Below are positions 18,690-28,163 of a stretch of 64,000 nucleotides of DNA, in pieces. The position numbers and the translations under genes were made by a program. The notes under the pieces are model-generated. The model was given only the letters and a program-made list of their open reading frames with translations. It was not told the DNA's origin and made no database searches. This DNA is from Actinoplanes sichuanensis. GTDB lineage: Bacteria; Actinomycetota; Actinomycetes; Mycobacteriales; Micromonosporaceae. Positions within the stretch are counted from its first letter, which is position 1, and every line of letters starts with the position of its first letter. The DNA is taken from positions 11,683,501 through 11,747,500 of the forward strand of contig NZ_AP028461.1 of the NCBI RefSeq assembly GCF_033097365.1, in the 5' to 3' direction.

Positions 18690-19289
18690 ATGTTCACCGG
18701 AATCGTCGAGGAATTGGGCGAGATCGTTCGCCTGACCGAGGGAGCCGAGGACTCCGCGGTGATCGCCGTACGCGGCCCGCTGGTCACCTCGGACGCACGG
18801 CACGGCGACTCGATCTCGGTGAACGGCTGTTGTCTCACCGTGATCGACAACGTCGACGGGGTGTTCACCGCCGACGTGATGGGCGAGACGCTGCGGCGCA
18901 CCTCGCTCGGCGCCCTGCGCGAGGGCGGCAACGTCAACCTGGAGCGGGCCGCCGCGCTGGGCAGCCGCCTCGGTGGGCACCTGGTGCAGGGCCACGTGGA
19001 CGGAGTGGCGCGGATCATCGCCCGCGAGCCGGCCGACCAGTGGGAGGTGGTGCGGTTCTCGCTGCCCCCCGAGCTGGCGAAGTACGTGGTGGAGAAGGGG
19101 TCGATCACCGTCGACGGGGTGTCGCTGACGGTCATGGAGGTCGACGAGGACAGCTTCGCGATCGGGATGATCCCGGCCACCTCGAAGCTGACCGTGCTGG
19201 GCAGCAAGGCCATCGGAGATCCGGTCAACCTCGAGGTCGACGTGATCGCCAAGTACGTGGAGAAGATGCTGGGGAGCCGCAATGTTTGA
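18690..19289 (+). CDS. ribE: Riboflavin synthase, alpha chain
   Basis: This enzyme dismutates two 6,7-dimethyl-8-ribityllumazine molecules into riboflavin. The two internally repeated lumazine-binding barrels are visible. The first starts [10 protein letters not shown] and ends with [15 protein letters not shown]; the second has [13 protein letters not shown] and the C-terminal helix [10 protein letters not shown]. It is 199 residues long. The ATG directly follows the ribD TGA, and its 3' end overlaps ribBA by 8 bases. The symbol follows the ribE usage for riboflavin synthase. Confidence 0.94.
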   Translation: MFTGIVEELGEIVRLTEGAEDSAVIAVRGPLVTSDARHGDSISVNGCCLTVIDNVDGVFTADVMGETLRRTSLGALREGGNVNLERAAALGSRLGGHLVQGHVDGVARIIAREPADQWEVVRFSLPPELAKYVVEKGSITVDGVSLTVMEVDEDSFAIGMIPATSKLTVLGSKAIGDPVNLEVDVIAKYVEKMLGSRNV

Positions 19290-20490
19290 GACCATCGAGC
19301 GCGCCATCGCCGACATCGCGGCCGGTAAGGCGGTGATCGTGGTGGACGACGAGAGCCGGGAGAACGAGGGCGACCTCATCTTCGCGGCCGAGCACGCCAC
19401 CCCGGAGCTGGTCGCCTTCATGGTGCGGTACACCTCCGGGTACATCTGCGTTCCGCTGCCGGAGAGCGAGGCGGACCGGCTGGATCTGCCGCCCATGTTC
19501 CACACCAACCAGGACGCGCGGGGTACGGCGTACGCGGTGACCGTCGACGCGAAGCACGGCGTCAGCACCGGCATCTCGGCCGCCGACCGGGCGCACACCA
19601 TCCGCCTGCTCGCCTCGGCCGCCAGCGAGCCCACCGACTTCAACCGGCCGGGCCACGTCGTGCCGCTGCGGGCCAAGGCCGGCGGTGTCCTGCGTCGCCC
19701 GGGCCACACCGAGGCCTCCATCGACCTGGCGGTGCTGGCCGGCTGCCGTCCGGCCGGGGTGCTCTGCGAGATGGTCAACGACGACGGCACCATGCAGCGC
19801 CGCCCGGACCTGGAGAAGTTCGCCGCCGAGCACGACCTGGCCCTGATCACCATCGAGGAGCTGATCGCCTACCTGCGGCACCGCGAGGGCAGCCAGGTCG
19901 AGCGGGTCGTCGAGACGGTCCTGCCGACCGAGCACGGCGTTTTCACCGCGGTCGGCTATCGGACCGCCGCCGACGACGGCGAGCACGTGGCGCTGGTCTT
20001 CGGTGACCTCGGCGACGGTGAGGACGTGCTGGTCCGGGTGCATTCCGAGTGCCTCACCGGCGACGTCTTCGGCTCCCGGCGCTGCGACTGCGGCCCCCAG
20101 CTGGACGCCGCCCTGGAACGGGTGGCCGCGGCCGGGCGCGGGGTGGTCCTCTACATGCGCGGGCACGAGGGCCGCGGCATCGGCCTGCTGCACAAGCTCC
20201 AGGCGTACCAGTTGCAGGACCGCGGCTTCGACACCGTCGACGCGAACCTCGAACTGGGCCTGCCGGCCGACGCCCGCGACTACGGCACCGGGGCGCAGAT
20301 CCTCGCCGATCTCGGCATCCGCTCGATGCGCCTGCTCACCAACAACCCCGCCAAAAGAGCAGGCCTCGAGGGGTACGGGCTACGCGTGACGGGTCGCGAG
20401 GAGCTGCCGGTGCGTCTGCACCCGGAGAACGTCCGGTACCTGCGTACCAAGCGGGACCGGATGGGCCACCTGTTCGCGGAGTTGGCCTGA
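19282..20490 (+). CDS. ribBA: Bifunctional 3,4-dihydroxy-2-butanone-4-phosphate synthase / GTP cyclohydrolase II
   Basis: The N-terminal DHBP synthase domain (about 1-200) carries [17 protein letters not shown] and the His region [18 protein letters not shown] (shown in part). The C-terminal GTP cyclohydrolase II domain has the zinc cysteines in [12 protein letters not shown] and the catalytic stretch [10 protein letters not shown]. Thus both committed precursors of riboflavin, from ribulose 5-phosphate and GTP, come from one 402-residue protein. Key residues of both halves look present. Coupled by overlap to ribE. Confidence 0.96.
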   Translation: MFETIERAIADIAAGKAVIVVDDESRENEGDLIFAAEHATPELVAFMVRYTSGYICVPLPESEADRLDLPPMFHTNQDARGTAYAVTVDAKHGVSTGISAADRAHTIRLLASAASEPTDFNRPGHVVPLRAKAGGVLRRPGHTEASIDLAVLAGCRPAGVLCEMVNDDGTMQRRPDLEKFAAEHDLALITIEELIAYLRHREGSQVERVVETVLPTEHGVFTAVGYRTAADDGEHVALVFGDLGDGEDVLVRVHSECLTGDVFGSRRCDCGPQLDAALERVAAAGRGVVLYMRGHEGRGIGLLHKLQAYQLQDRGFDTVDANLELGLPADARDYGTGAQILADLGIRSMRLLTNNPAKRAGLEGYGLRVTGREELPVRLHPENVRYLRTKRDRMGHLFAELA

Positions 20491-20535
20491 ACCAGTCCCC
20501 GATCGGGGCAACAATGACGATGAAGGGGGACAAAC

Positions 20536-21012
20536 ATGGCCGGCTTCGGTGATCCGCACATGCAGACCGTCGACGCGGCCGGGCTCCGGCTCGGCATCGT
20601 CGGCTCGCGGTGGCACAACGACCTGGTGGAGCACATGATCGCCAGGGCCGTGGCCGCCGCCGAGGCGTGTGGCGTTACGAATGTGATCACCACTCGGGTG
20701 GCCGGCTCGGTGGAGCTGCCGGTGGTGGCGCAGGCGCTGGCCCGCAAGGTCGACGCGGTGGTCGCGCTGGGTGTGGTGATCAAGGGCGAGACCCAGCATT
20801 TCGAGTACGTGTGTGACGCCGTCACCTCGGGCCTGACCCGGGTGGCGCTGGACGAGGGCACCCCGGTCGCGCACGGTGTGCTCACCGTGCACAGCCTCGG
20901 GCAGGCCCGCGACCGGGCCGGTCTGGAGGACTCGATCGAGGACAAGGGCTGGCAGAGCACCGTCGCCGTGCTCGATGCGGCCCTCGCTATTCGTGAGGTC
21001 TCCAAGCAGTAG
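20536..21012 (+). CDS. ribH: 6,7-dimethyl-8-ribityllumazine synthase
   Basis: RibH condenses the DHBP and pyrimidine branches to lumazine and normally assembles as an icosahedral or decameric shell. The 158 residues carry VGSRWHNDLVEHM, RVAGSVELP and the catalytic histidine in VIKGETQHFEYV. The ATG lies 45 bases after ribBA behind AAGGGGGA. It is the last gene of the rib operon; stem-loops directly follow its stop. Confidence 0.95.
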   Translation: MAGFGDPHMQTVDAAGLRLGIVGSRWHNDLVEHMIARAVAAAEACGVTNVITTRVAGSVELPVVAQALARKVDAVVALGVVIKGETQHFEYVCDAVTSGLTRVALDEGTPVAHGVLTVHSLGQARDRAGLEDSIEDKGWQSTVAVLDAALAIREVSKQ

Positions 21013-21097
21013 GGAGGGTCTTCACCCTCCGGACACCCGTAGTTCGCGGAATAGGCGATCGGCGCCGGGATGCTCGCCCGGTCCGTCGCCTATTCCG
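21013..21097 (+). terminator. Two stem-loops ending the rib operon
   Basis: GGAGGGT (21013-21019) pairs with ACCCTCC (21024-21030) right after the ribH stop. A longer stem, CGGAATAGGCGA (21047-21058) with TCGCCTATTCCG (21086-21097), is a perfect 12-bp match and encloses a further CCGGG/CCCGG pairing. Neither has a long U run, which is common in high-GC actinobacteria. Confidence 0.6.
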
Positions 21098-21103
21098 GAA
21101 CTG

Positions 21104-23335
21104 GTGTTTACAGCGGTGATCCCCCGGCTCAGCATCGTCGTGCCGTTCTACGACGTGGAGCGTTACTTCGGCCCGTGTCTCGACTCGCTGGCCCGGCAGA
21201 CGTTCCGGGACTTCGAGGTGGTGCTGGTCGACGACGGTTCCCGGGACGGCAGTGCCGCGATCGCCCGCGAGTGGTGCGAGCGCGACTCCCGGTTCCGAAT
21301 GATCAGCCAGGAGAACCGGGGGATGGGCCCGGCCCGCAACGCCGGCATCGAGTTGGCCCGCGGCGAGTACCTGACCTTCGTCGACAGCGACGACCTGGTG
21401 CCCCGACACGCGTACGAGCTGCTGGTCGGCTCGCTCGACCGAACCTCGTCGTCGCTGGCCGGCGGCAACGCGCGGCGGTTCAACAACACCTCCGGGGTAC
21501 GGCAGTCGTACGTGCACCGGCTCTCCTACGGCACCGACCGCCCGGCCACCCACGTCACCGAGTGGCCGGAGCTGGCGATCGACCGGATGGTCTGGAACAA
21601 GGTGTACCGCCGCACCTTCTGGGACCAGTTCCGCTACGAGTTCCCGGCGATGCGCTACGAGGACTGGCCGGTGGCGCTCAAGGCCCACCTGGACGCGGTC
21701 ACCGTGGACTGCGTGGCGGCGCCCACCTACTACTGGCGGGAACGGGAATCCGGCGAGTCGGTCACCCAGCTGAAGTTCCAGTTCGGCAACCTGGAGGATC
21801 GGGTCCGGTCGGCCGAGATGATCCTGGACATGGTCGACCGGCGGGCCCCGGAGCTGCGCTGGAAGGTGCACCGGCACCTCACCCTGATCGACCTGGCCAC
21901 CGTGGTCCAGGCGTTCGGCTCGGCACCCGATCACGAGCTGGAGGCGGTGCTGGCCCTGGGCCGCCGGCTGACCGGGCGGCTCGACCCGGAGGCGTTCGTC
22001 GGCGCCTCGGCGATCGAGCGCCTGGAGTACCACGGTCTGCAGTCCGGTGACGTGGAGCTGCTGCAGCGGATCGCCAGGTACCGCGCCGACGGTGGCCGTC
22101 CCTCGGCGGCCCCGGCCGAGCGGCATCCGGTCCTGCCCTGGCGCTACCGGGCGCGCGGCCTGCCGGAGACCCCCGGTACACCGCCGGACGTGCACCGGCT
22201 GTCGCGTGGCGACCTCGAACTGCGGGCCGCCGCCACCAACCTGATCTGGGACCATGACGCACTGCTGGTCAGCGGTACCGCGGTGATCGACCACCTGCCG
22301 CCCGGGGCGGACGACACGCTGCGGATCGCGCTGCTGGCCGGTCTGCGGGAGACCCCGCTCACGGTCGACCGGCATCCGGTCCGCGACCGCGGCGGCGAAC
22401 AGCGGCTGATCGGGTTCACCGCGCGGGTGCCCCGGGAGTTGCTCGCCGCGATGCCGGCCAAGCGGGAGGCGGTGCGCCTCATCGCGACCCTGCGCACCGG
22501 CTCGGTCCGGCGCCGGAGCCTGCTCCGGATGAACATGCAGTACCCGGTCGGCGACCGGATCGGCGACGCCTGGTTCCAGCCGGTGAAGGCATCCGACGGC
22601 CGGCTGCTGATCCGCCGCATGCGGGGCGAGATCGAACTGACCGCGGCCGACGCGGACGGCGGTGCTCTGGTGCTGACCGGCCGAATGCCGCCCGGCGTCA
22701 CCGCGTCCGAACTGGTGCTGTCCCGCGCGGCCCGGGAGCTGCGTGCGCCGCTGGAGACCGGGCCGGGCGACCTGTTCACGGTTCGGATCCCGGTCGCCGA
22801 GGTGGTCGACGCGACCAGCCCGGACGATCCGTTCCTGGGCCGGACGCTGCTGGTGCCGAAAATCGGCGAGGCGCTGATCCTGATCACCGGGCTCACCGGC
22901 GCGGTCAGCGTGCAGCAGGGCGACCGACTGCTCACCGTGGCCCGCTCGCCCGGCCAGTACCTGAACCTGGTGGAGATGCCGGCCCGGGTGACCGCCGCCC
23001 GCGTCCACGTCGACGGCTGGTCGGTGACCGTCGAGGGACCCCGCTGGGCGGGCGTGGACTACGAGCGGATCGTGTGGCGCCGGTTCCTGCCGAACTCCGA
23101 CGACCCGGTCGACGCCGTCTGCCGGATCACCTTCGACGGCGACCGCTGGCAGGCCCGGATCGACCTGGACGACCTGGGGCCGGCCGAGGACGCCGACTGG
23201 ACACTGTTCGCGGCCGGCGACGGTCTCCCCTATGCGATCCAGGCCGAGACGTTCGCGCTGACCAGCCTGCCGCGCGCGCTGGACCGGCACCGGCTCTACG
23301 CGCGGGCCGGAACCCTGCACCTGGAGAAGAACTGA
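21104..23335 (+). CDS. Glycosyltransferase family 2 protein with large C-terminal extension
   Basis: The first 250 or so residues are a GT-A family 2 domain: LSIVVPFYDVERYFGPCL, VLVDDGSRDGS, ENRGMGPARNAGIELARGEY, and the metal-site FVDSDDLV near residue 95. The remaining 480 or so residues have no motif I know; strand-rich stretches such as LIRRMRGEIELTA suggest beta-sandwich modules, as in actinobacterial wall or capsule GT2 fusions. Starts at GTG 21104 and GTG 21116 are both possible; codons further upstream would overlap ribH. It sits 5 bases from the next gene and probably acts with it on a surface glycan. The sugar and acceptor are unknown. Confidence 0.8.
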   Translation: MFTAVIPRLSIVVPFYDVERYFGPCLDSLARQTFRDFEVVLVDDGSRDGSAAIAREWCERDSRFRMISQENRGMGPARNAGIELARGEYLTFVDSDDLVPRHAYELLVGSLDRTSSSLAGGNARRFNNTSGVRQSYVHRLSYGTDRPATHVTEWPELAIDRMVWNKVYRRTFWDQFRYEFPAMRYEDWPVALKAHLDAVTVDCVAAPTYYWRERESGESVTQLKFQFGNLEDRVRSAEMILDMVDRRAPELRWKVHRHLTLIDLATVVQAFGSAPDHELEAVLALGRRLTGRLDPEAFVGASAIERLEYHGLQSGDVELLQRIARYRADGGRPSAAPAERHPVLPWRYRARGLPETPGTPPDVHRLSRGDLELRAAATNLIWDHDALLVSGTAVIDHLPPGADDTLRIALLAGLRETPLTVDRHPVRDRGGEQRLIGFTARVPRELLAAMPAKREAVRLIATLRTGSVRRRSLLRMNMQYPVGDRIGDAWFQPVKASDGRLLIRRMRGEIELTAADADGGALVLTGRMPPGVTASELVLSRAARELRAPLETGPGDLFTVRIPVAEVVDATSPDDPFLGRTLLVPKIGEALILITGLTGAVSVQQGDRLLTVARSPGQYLNLVEMPARVTAARVHVDGWSVTVEGPRWAGVDYERIVWRRFLPNSDDPVDAVCRITFDGDRWQARIDLDDLGPAEDADWTLFAAGDGLPYAIQAETFALTSLPRALDRHRLYARAGTLHLEKN

Positions 23336-23339
23336 TCCG

Positions 23340-24182
23340 ATGCATCACCACAACCACTACTACGGCCAGGCGCACATCCTGGCCCGCTACTGCGGGCTGG
23401 ACGACGAGCATCCGCCGCGGATCCGCGGTTACCTCCAGCACGGGTGGAACGTCGGGTGCGGCTGGAATCCGGTGCACGAGTTCTTCGCCGGGGCCTGGCG
23501 TTACACCTGGAGCGACGCGCCCCGCCGCCGCGGTCACTCGCTCGGTCGCCGCGACTATCACGTGGTCGGCGCGCCGTTCCTGTACCTGGACCGGCTCGAG
23601 CCGACCCTCGGAGTGGTGCCCGAGCACGAGCGGCGCGGCACGCTGTGGTTCCTCTTCCACGGCTGGGAGGGTGGCGGCCGGGGCGGGAAGATCGAGGGTG
23701 ACCACGCCCGCCTGATCAGCGAGATCAAGGAGACCGAGTCCGAGCCGGTCACGATCAGCCTGTACTACACCGAGTTCGAGCGGCGCGAGGTGCGGCGGGC
23801 CTACGAGAAGGCCGGCTTCGAGGTGATCTGCTTCGGCAAGCGCGGCTGGAACTACGAGGGCACCGACCGGCGCTTCCTCTACAAGCAGCTGGAGACGTTC
23901 CGCCGGTTCAAGCGGGTCGCCGCGAACCGGCTGAGCACCGCCGTCTTCTTCGGCGTCGCGGCCGGTTGCGAACCGGCCGTCTACGGCGACCCGATGTCGT
24001 TGGAGGGCGACGACCCGCTCTTCGGCGGGCAGGCCCGAATCGCCCGCCTGTGGCCGGAGATGCTCGGCAAGGAGATCGACCTGGCGGCCGCCCGCGCCAC
24101 CACCGACATCGAACTCGGCCGGCACCACCTGATGCCGCCGGCCGAGATGCGCATGCTCTTCGATTGGAACCCCCGTGACTGA
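23340..24182 (+). CDS. Protein of unknown function in a glycosyltransferase operon
   Basis: I do not recognise this 280-residue protein. It starts with a histidine-rich MHHHNHYYGQAHILARYCG. It has a tryptophan/glycine-rich region (LQHGWNVGCGWNPVHEFF) and two Rossmann-like strand-helix passages (RGTLWFLFHGWEGGG; VTISLYYTEFERREVR then GFEVICFGKRG). This arrangement is reminiscent of a GT-B-type sugar-binding fold, which is only inference. No signal peptide or membrane helix is seen. It begins 5 bases after the GT2 gene and overlaps the next gene by 8 bases, so the three are one unit. Confidence 0.7.
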   Translation: MHHHNHYYGQAHILARYCGLDDEHPPRIRGYLQHGWNVGCGWNPVHEFFAGAWRYTWSDAPRRRGHSLGRRDYHVVGAPFLYLDRLEPTLGVVPEHERRGTLWFLFHGWEGGGRGGKIEGDHARLISEIKETESEPVTISLYYTEFERREVRRAYEKAGFEVICFGKRGWNYEGTDRRFLYKQLETFRRFKRVAANRLSTAVFFGVAAGCEPAVYGDPMSLEGDDPLFGGQARIARLWPEMLGKEIDLAAARATTDIELGRHHLMPPAEMRMLFDWNPRD

Positions 24183-25659
24183 GACCAAGCTGCCGCCCGT
24201 CGTCCGGGGCGAGATCCAGCCGTGGACCGACGACCAGCCCACCGGCGGTCCGGCGCTCGTCGGCCTCCTCGCCGACCTGCTGCCCCCGAAGGCGGGCCGC
24301 GTCCTGGTCGCCGGGCCGCACGACGCAGCCGTGCTCGAGCTGGTAGCGGGCCGCAGCGGGGACGTCACGGTGCTGCTCCGCTCGGTCAGCGACGCCGAGG
24401 CGCTGCGCGGCGGCCGGCACACCGTGGTCGCCGGGGCCCTCGACGGGCTGGCCGATCAGCGGCCCGAGCCGTACCACGTGGTGATCGCCGCGGACGGGCT
24501 GGACCGGCTGCTCGGCCCGGACTCGCCGGCTCTGGACTGGCCGGAGCGGGCCGCTCTGCTGCGGGGGCTGGCCGCACCGGGCGCACTGGTGGTGATCGGG
24601 GTGGAGAACGGGTTCTCGATCACCGCACTACTGGACCAGCGGCCCCTCAAGGACCGGTACGGCGACGACGAGTGGCGGCCGCTGCGTGACGACCCGCGGC
24701 GGCCCTCGTCGGCAGCCCAACTGGAGGCGGCGCTCGGGACGTCCACACGGCGGTACGCGTGGTTCGGGCACACCCTGCTGGATTCGGGTGCTCTCGCCCG
24801 TACCGCATGGGGATTGCCCGGCGTCGGGATCGCCCTCGCCGGACTCGCGGCCGAGGCCGAGAGGACGCCCGTGCTCGCGCCGGTGACCGACGCTGCGGAA
24901 GCCGCGGCACGGGCCGGGATGCTCGACGCCGTCGCGCCGCGATGGCTCGTCGTGCTCGGCGAGGGCGGCCCGGCACACACCGCCTACACCCCGTCCGGAG
25001 CCGTCGACCTGCGCGCGGACGGCTGGCGTTTCGGTGACCGCCTGGTGCCGGACACCGAGTCGGCCGAGACGGTGCTGTTCCGGCTGGCCGCGGCCGAGGA
25101 CGTGCCGGGCTTCCGGGCCTACGCCGCGAAGCTGTCGGACGGCGCCTTCTTCGACGAGGTCCACGACTTCGTCTCGATCAGCGACGGCGACGTCCCGCTC
25201 GCCGCGGCCTGGATCCGTTTCCGGGACCGGCTGATCGGCGGTCACCGGCGGCACCCGTGGCCGCCGTGGATGGCCGACGGCGACGACCTGGTCACCATGT
25301 GGCTCGCGATGTCCGGGGTGGAGGCCACCCCGGAGATCCTCGCGCGGGGCCGGGAGATCGCCGGTGTCGAGCAGCGGCCCGACCTGCTCAGCGCACTGGC
25401 CGACGCGGAGGCCGCCCGGACTACGGTGGCGGAGCAGGCCGGGCACATCTTCGGTCTGGAACGCACGATGCGGTTCCGCGACCAGCAGCTGCGCACCCGG
25501 GAGCAGCAGTTGCGCACCATGCGCGACGAGATGCGGCGGCTGCGCGGCGGCCGGGCCGTCCGGGCCGCGCAGCTGGCCGGGCGGGTGGCCCGGATGCGCG
25601 ACCCGAAGCAGCTGGCCGGCGCGCTGAAGCGGCGGGCTAAAGCCTTCCTGCGTCGATGA
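24175..25659 (+). CDS. SAM-methyltransferase-like protein with C-terminal coiled coil
   Basis: The N-terminal 220 residues have the strand order of a class I methyltransferase: a RVLVAGPHDAAVLELVA stretch in place of the usual GxGxG loop, then YHVVIAADGLDRLLG and a PGALVVIGVENGF strand. The middle (about 220-400) is unconserved to my eye. A heptad-like segment at about 405-460 (MRFRDQQLRTREQQLRTMRD) predicts a coiled coil, followed by a very basic tail. The glycine-poor SAM loop means catalysis is uncertain. The GTG start overlaps the previous gene. Its last 23 bases overlap the 3' end of the convergent ABC ATPase gene. It may modify the glycan made by the two genes before it. Confidence 0.65.
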   Translation: MTETKLPPVVRGEIQPWTDDQPTGGPALVGLLADLLPPKAGRVLVAGPHDAAVLELVAGRSGDVTVLLRSVSDAEALRGGRHTVVAGALDGLADQRPEPYHVVIAADGLDRLLGPDSPALDWPERAALLRGLAAPGALVVIGVENGFSITALLDQRPLKDRYGDDEWRPLRDDPRRPSSAAQLEAALGTSTRRYAWFGHTLLDSGALARTAWGLPGVGIALAGLAAEAERTPVLAPVTDAAEAAARAGMLDAVAPRWLVVLGEGGPAHTAYTPSGAVDLRADGWRFGDRLVPDTESAETVLFRLAAAEDVPGFRAYAAKLSDGAFFDEVHDFVSISDGDVPLAAAWIRFRDRLIGGHRRHPWPPWMADGDDLVTMWLAMSGVEATPEILARGREIAGVEQRPDLLSALADAEAARTTVAEQAGHIFGLERTMRFRDQQLRTREQQLRTMRDEMRRLRGGRAVRAAQLAGRVARMRDPKQLAGALKRRAKAFLRR

Positions 25660-26377
25660 TCCGGGTCAGGAACTGACGGGTCCGCGCCTCGACGGGGTCG
25701 CCGAGCACCTGCTCCGGTGGCCCCTGTTCGAGGACCCGCCCGGAGTCCAGGAAGGCGACCCGGTCGGCGACCTGCTTGGCGAACCCCATCTCGTGGGTGG
25801 CCAGCACCATCGTCATGCCCTCGCCCTTGAGCTCGCGGATCATCGACAGCACCTCGCCGACCAGTTCCGGGTCGAGAGCCGAGGTGACCTCGTCGAGCAG
25901 CAGCAGGCGGGGATTGTTGACCAGGGCACGGACGATGGCGACCCGCTGCTGCTGGCCGCCGGAGAGCCGGTCCGGGTAGGCGCCCGACTTGTCGGCCAGG
26001 CCGACCCGGTCCAGCCACTGCATTGCCTGGTCCTTCGCCTCCGGCAACGGCCGTCGGTGTACGCGTACCGGCGCCAGCGTGATGTTGTCCAGCACGGTCA
26101 TGTGCGGGAACAGGTTGTACGACTGGAAGACCAGCCCGATCCGCTGGCGTACCCGGTCGGCGTCGGCCCGCGGGTCGGTGATCTCCTCGCCGTCCAGGTG
26201 GATCGTGCCGTCGTCGATCTCGGCGAGCAGGTTGACGCAGCGCAGCAGGGTCGACTTGCCCGAACCGGAGGCGCCGATCAACGCCACCACCTCGTGCTCG
26301 GCCACGTCGAGGGCGAGCCCGTCGAGGATGACGTGGTCCCCGAAGACCTTCCGGACGTCCCGGCATTCGAGCAGCAT
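25637..26377 (-). CDS. Amino-acid ABC transporter ATP-binding protein (GlnQ/HisP type)
   Basis: This is the ATPase of a polar-amino-acid importer. Walker A is GASGSGKS (35-42), the Q-loop lies in LVFQSYNLFPHMTVLDN, the signature is LSGGQQQRVAI, Walker B is LLLLDEVTSALD and the switch histidine is in LATHEMGFA. The run YNLFPHMTVLDNITLAP is typical of PAAT-family ATPases. The 246 residues match the family. The ATG overlaps the permease stop (ATGA). It is the last gene of a three-gene minus-strand operon; its 3' end overlaps the convergent methyltransferase-like gene by 23 bases. Confidence 0.93.
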   Translation of the reverse strand: MLLECRDVRKVFGDHVILDGLALDVAEHEVVALIGASGSGKSTLLRCVNLLAEIDDGTIHLDGEEITDPRADADRVRQRIGLVFQSYNLFPHMTVLDNITLAPVRVHRRPLPEAKDQAMQWLDRVGLADKSGAYPDRLSGGQQQRVAIVRALVNNPRLLLLDEVTSALDPELVGEVLSMIRELKGEGMTMVLATHEMGFAKQVADRVAFLDSGRVLEQGPPEQVLGDPVEARTRQFLTRIIDAGRL

Positions 26378-27216
26378 CAGGTCCCCGCGTTCTGGCGGCG
26401 GGCCGCCCGCAGCGTCACCCAGTCGGTGACCGCGATCAGCGGCAGGGCGAGCAGGACGAACAGAACCCCGGCGACGATGTACGGGGTGAAGTCGGCGTCC
26501 TGGGCGACGCCGATCTGGGCGGCTCGGATGGCGTCGATCGGCCCGGCCAGCGAGATCAGGCCGACGTCCTTCTGCAGCGCGACGGTGTCGTTGAGCAGCG
26601 GCGGGGCGACCCGCCGGACCGCCTGCGGCAGCACCACGTGGCGCATCGCCTGCCGGTAGCTCAGACCCAGCGACCGGGCCGCCGCGATCTGGCTCGGATG
26701 GACCGACTCGATACCGGCCCGGAACACCTCGGCCAGGTAGGCGCCGTAGGTGACGATGATCGCCGCGGCGCCCAGGACCAGCACGTCGGGGGTGCCCTTG
26801 AGCCGCAGTCCGGGGATGCCGAACGCGAACAGGTAGAGCACGATGATCAGCGGCAGGCCTCGGAACGAGTATGTGTATCCGGTGGCCAGGGCACGTACCG
26901 GGAAGAATACCGGCCCCCGCAACGTCCGCAGCACCGCGACCAGCAGGCCCAGCGCCAGTGCCAGGGTCGCGCAGACCACCAGCAGTTTCAGGTTGAGCCA
27001 GAGCCCTTCCAGGATCTGCGGCAGGTACTTCCGCGCGGTGTCGAGGTCGAAGAAGGACTCCTTGACCCGCTCCCAGCCCGGTGCGCCGGTGATGCCGACG
27101 GCGAGCCCGACGCCGACGACGGCCGTCGATGCGGCGGCCAGCAGAACGGAACGGACCGCCCGTCCGCGACGGTAGGCGATCCGTTCCTGTTGCCTGATGC
27201 TCGGTTGGTACGTCAC
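26377..27216 (-). CDS. Amino-acid ABC transporter permease
   Basis: This is an integral membrane subunit of about 279 residues. After a cytoplasmic basic N-tail come a helix (SVLLAAASTAVVGVGLAVGI), a periplasmic-side segment, and four or five further helices including LLVVCATLALALGLLVAVL and AAAIIVTYGAYLAEVFRAG. The EAA loop that docks the ATPase reads IAAARSLGLSYRQAMRHVVLP, with RSLG and VVLPQA matching the His/Glu/Gln permease family. The GTG at 27216 is chosen because it overlaps the binding-protein stop by 4 bases; the frame stays open upstream but antisense-like. A single permease implies a homodimer. Confidence 0.92.
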   Translation of the reverse strand: MTYQPSIRQQERIAYRRGRAVRSVLLAAASTAVVGVGLAVGITGAPGWERVKESFFDLDTARKYLPQILEGLWLNLKLLVVCATLALALGLLVAVLRTLRGPVFFPVRALATGYTYSFRGLPLIIVLYLFAFGIPGLRLKGTPDVLVLGAAAIIVTYGAYLAEVFRAGIESVHPSQIAAARSLGLSYRQAMRHVVLPQAVRRVAPPLLNDTVALQKDVGLISLAGPIDAIRAAQIGVAQDADFTPYIVAGVLFVLLALPLIAVTDWVTLRAARRQNAGT

Positions 27217-28085
27217 TGGAGTTCGGGAGCCCCGGCGGTGTCGGCGAGCCACGTCTTCTCCAGCACGGCGAGGGTGCCGTCCTGGCGGAGCTGGTCGACC
27301 GCCTTGCTGACGCAGCCGGTCAGCGGCGAGCCCTTGTCGAGCACGATGCCGAACTGCTCGGGCACACCGACCTGGGCGAGCTGGCCGACGATCACGCCGT
27401 TCTCCAGTTCGGCGCCGGTCATGTAGAACGCGGTCGGCAGGTCCACCACGATGCCGTCGACGGTGCCGTTCTCCAGCGCCTTCTTGGCGTCGTCGTTGTT
27501 GTTGAACACCTGCGGCTGCCCGGCCGGCTTGATCACGTCGGTGATGGCCTGGTAGCTGGTGGTCCCGACCTGGGCGCCGAGCTTGGCGTCCTTCAGATCG
27601 GCCAGTGTCTTGGCGCCGGCGATCTTCGAGCCCTTGGTGGTGATCACCGTCTGGCGCACCAGGTAGTAGGGCGACGAGAAGTCGACAGCCTTCTTGCGCT
27701 CGTCGGTGATGGAGAACTGGTTGACGTCGATGTCGAACGCCTTCGGGCCCGGCGCGATCGCGTTGTTGAACCCGACCTGCGCCCAGACCACGTCGGACTG
27801 CTGGTACCCGAGACGCTGGGCGACCTGGTAGGCGACGGCGGACTCGAAGCCCTTGCCGTTGTCCGGCTTGTTGTCGGCGAACCACGGCTCGTAGGCCGGA
27901 GTGTCGGTGCCGACGGTGAGCTTTCCGGCGGTCAGGGTCTTCAGCGAGGCCGGGTCACACGTGGCGGTCGGGGCGGCCGACGGTGTGGCGGTCGTCTCGT
28001 CTTCGTCTGCGGGGGCACATGCCGTCAACGCGGCTAGCAGCAGGGCTGCGCCGCCGAGGGCAACGGGGGTGAATCGGCTGACCAT
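27213..28085 (-). CDS. Amino-acid ABC transporter substrate-binding lipoprotein
   Basis: The lipoprotein signal peptide has the lipobox LTAC with Cys23, followed by a Ser/Thr/Ala linker. The type 2 periplasmic fold starts at [14 protein letters not shown]. It contains [35 protein letters not shown] and the hinge region [13 protein letters not shown], all typical of family 3 binding proteins for polar amino acids. The 290 residues match. It is the first gene of the importer operon and is divergent from hisE. The ligand cannot be read from sequence. Confidence 0.93.
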   Translation of the reverse strand: MVSRFTPVALGGAALLLAALTACAPADEDETTATPSAAPTATCDPASLKTLTAGKLTVGTDTPAYEPWFADNKPDNGKGFESAVAYQVAQRLGYQQSDVVWAQVGFNNAIAPGPKAFDIDVNQFSITDERKKAVDFSSPYYLVRQTVITTKGSKIAGAKTLADLKDAKLGAQVGTTSYQAITDVIKPAGQPQVFNNNDDAKKALENGTVDGIVVDLPTAFYMTGAELENGVIVGQLAQVGVPEQFGIVLDKGSPLTGCVSKAVDQLRQDGTLAVLEKTWLADTAGAPELQ

Positions 28086-28163
28086 GCCCGGGAGCTTAGA
28101 AGACGTCCCACGGGCTGGGGCCGTTCGTCGTCAAGACGTGATGAGCTGCCACAATCGGTCCTC

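Noticed and set aside
17094..23320. Long minus-strand open frames of 777-919 codons opposite the rib and GT2 genes
   Set aside because: Same GC-driven shadow effect; the opposite strand has complete conserved enzymes.
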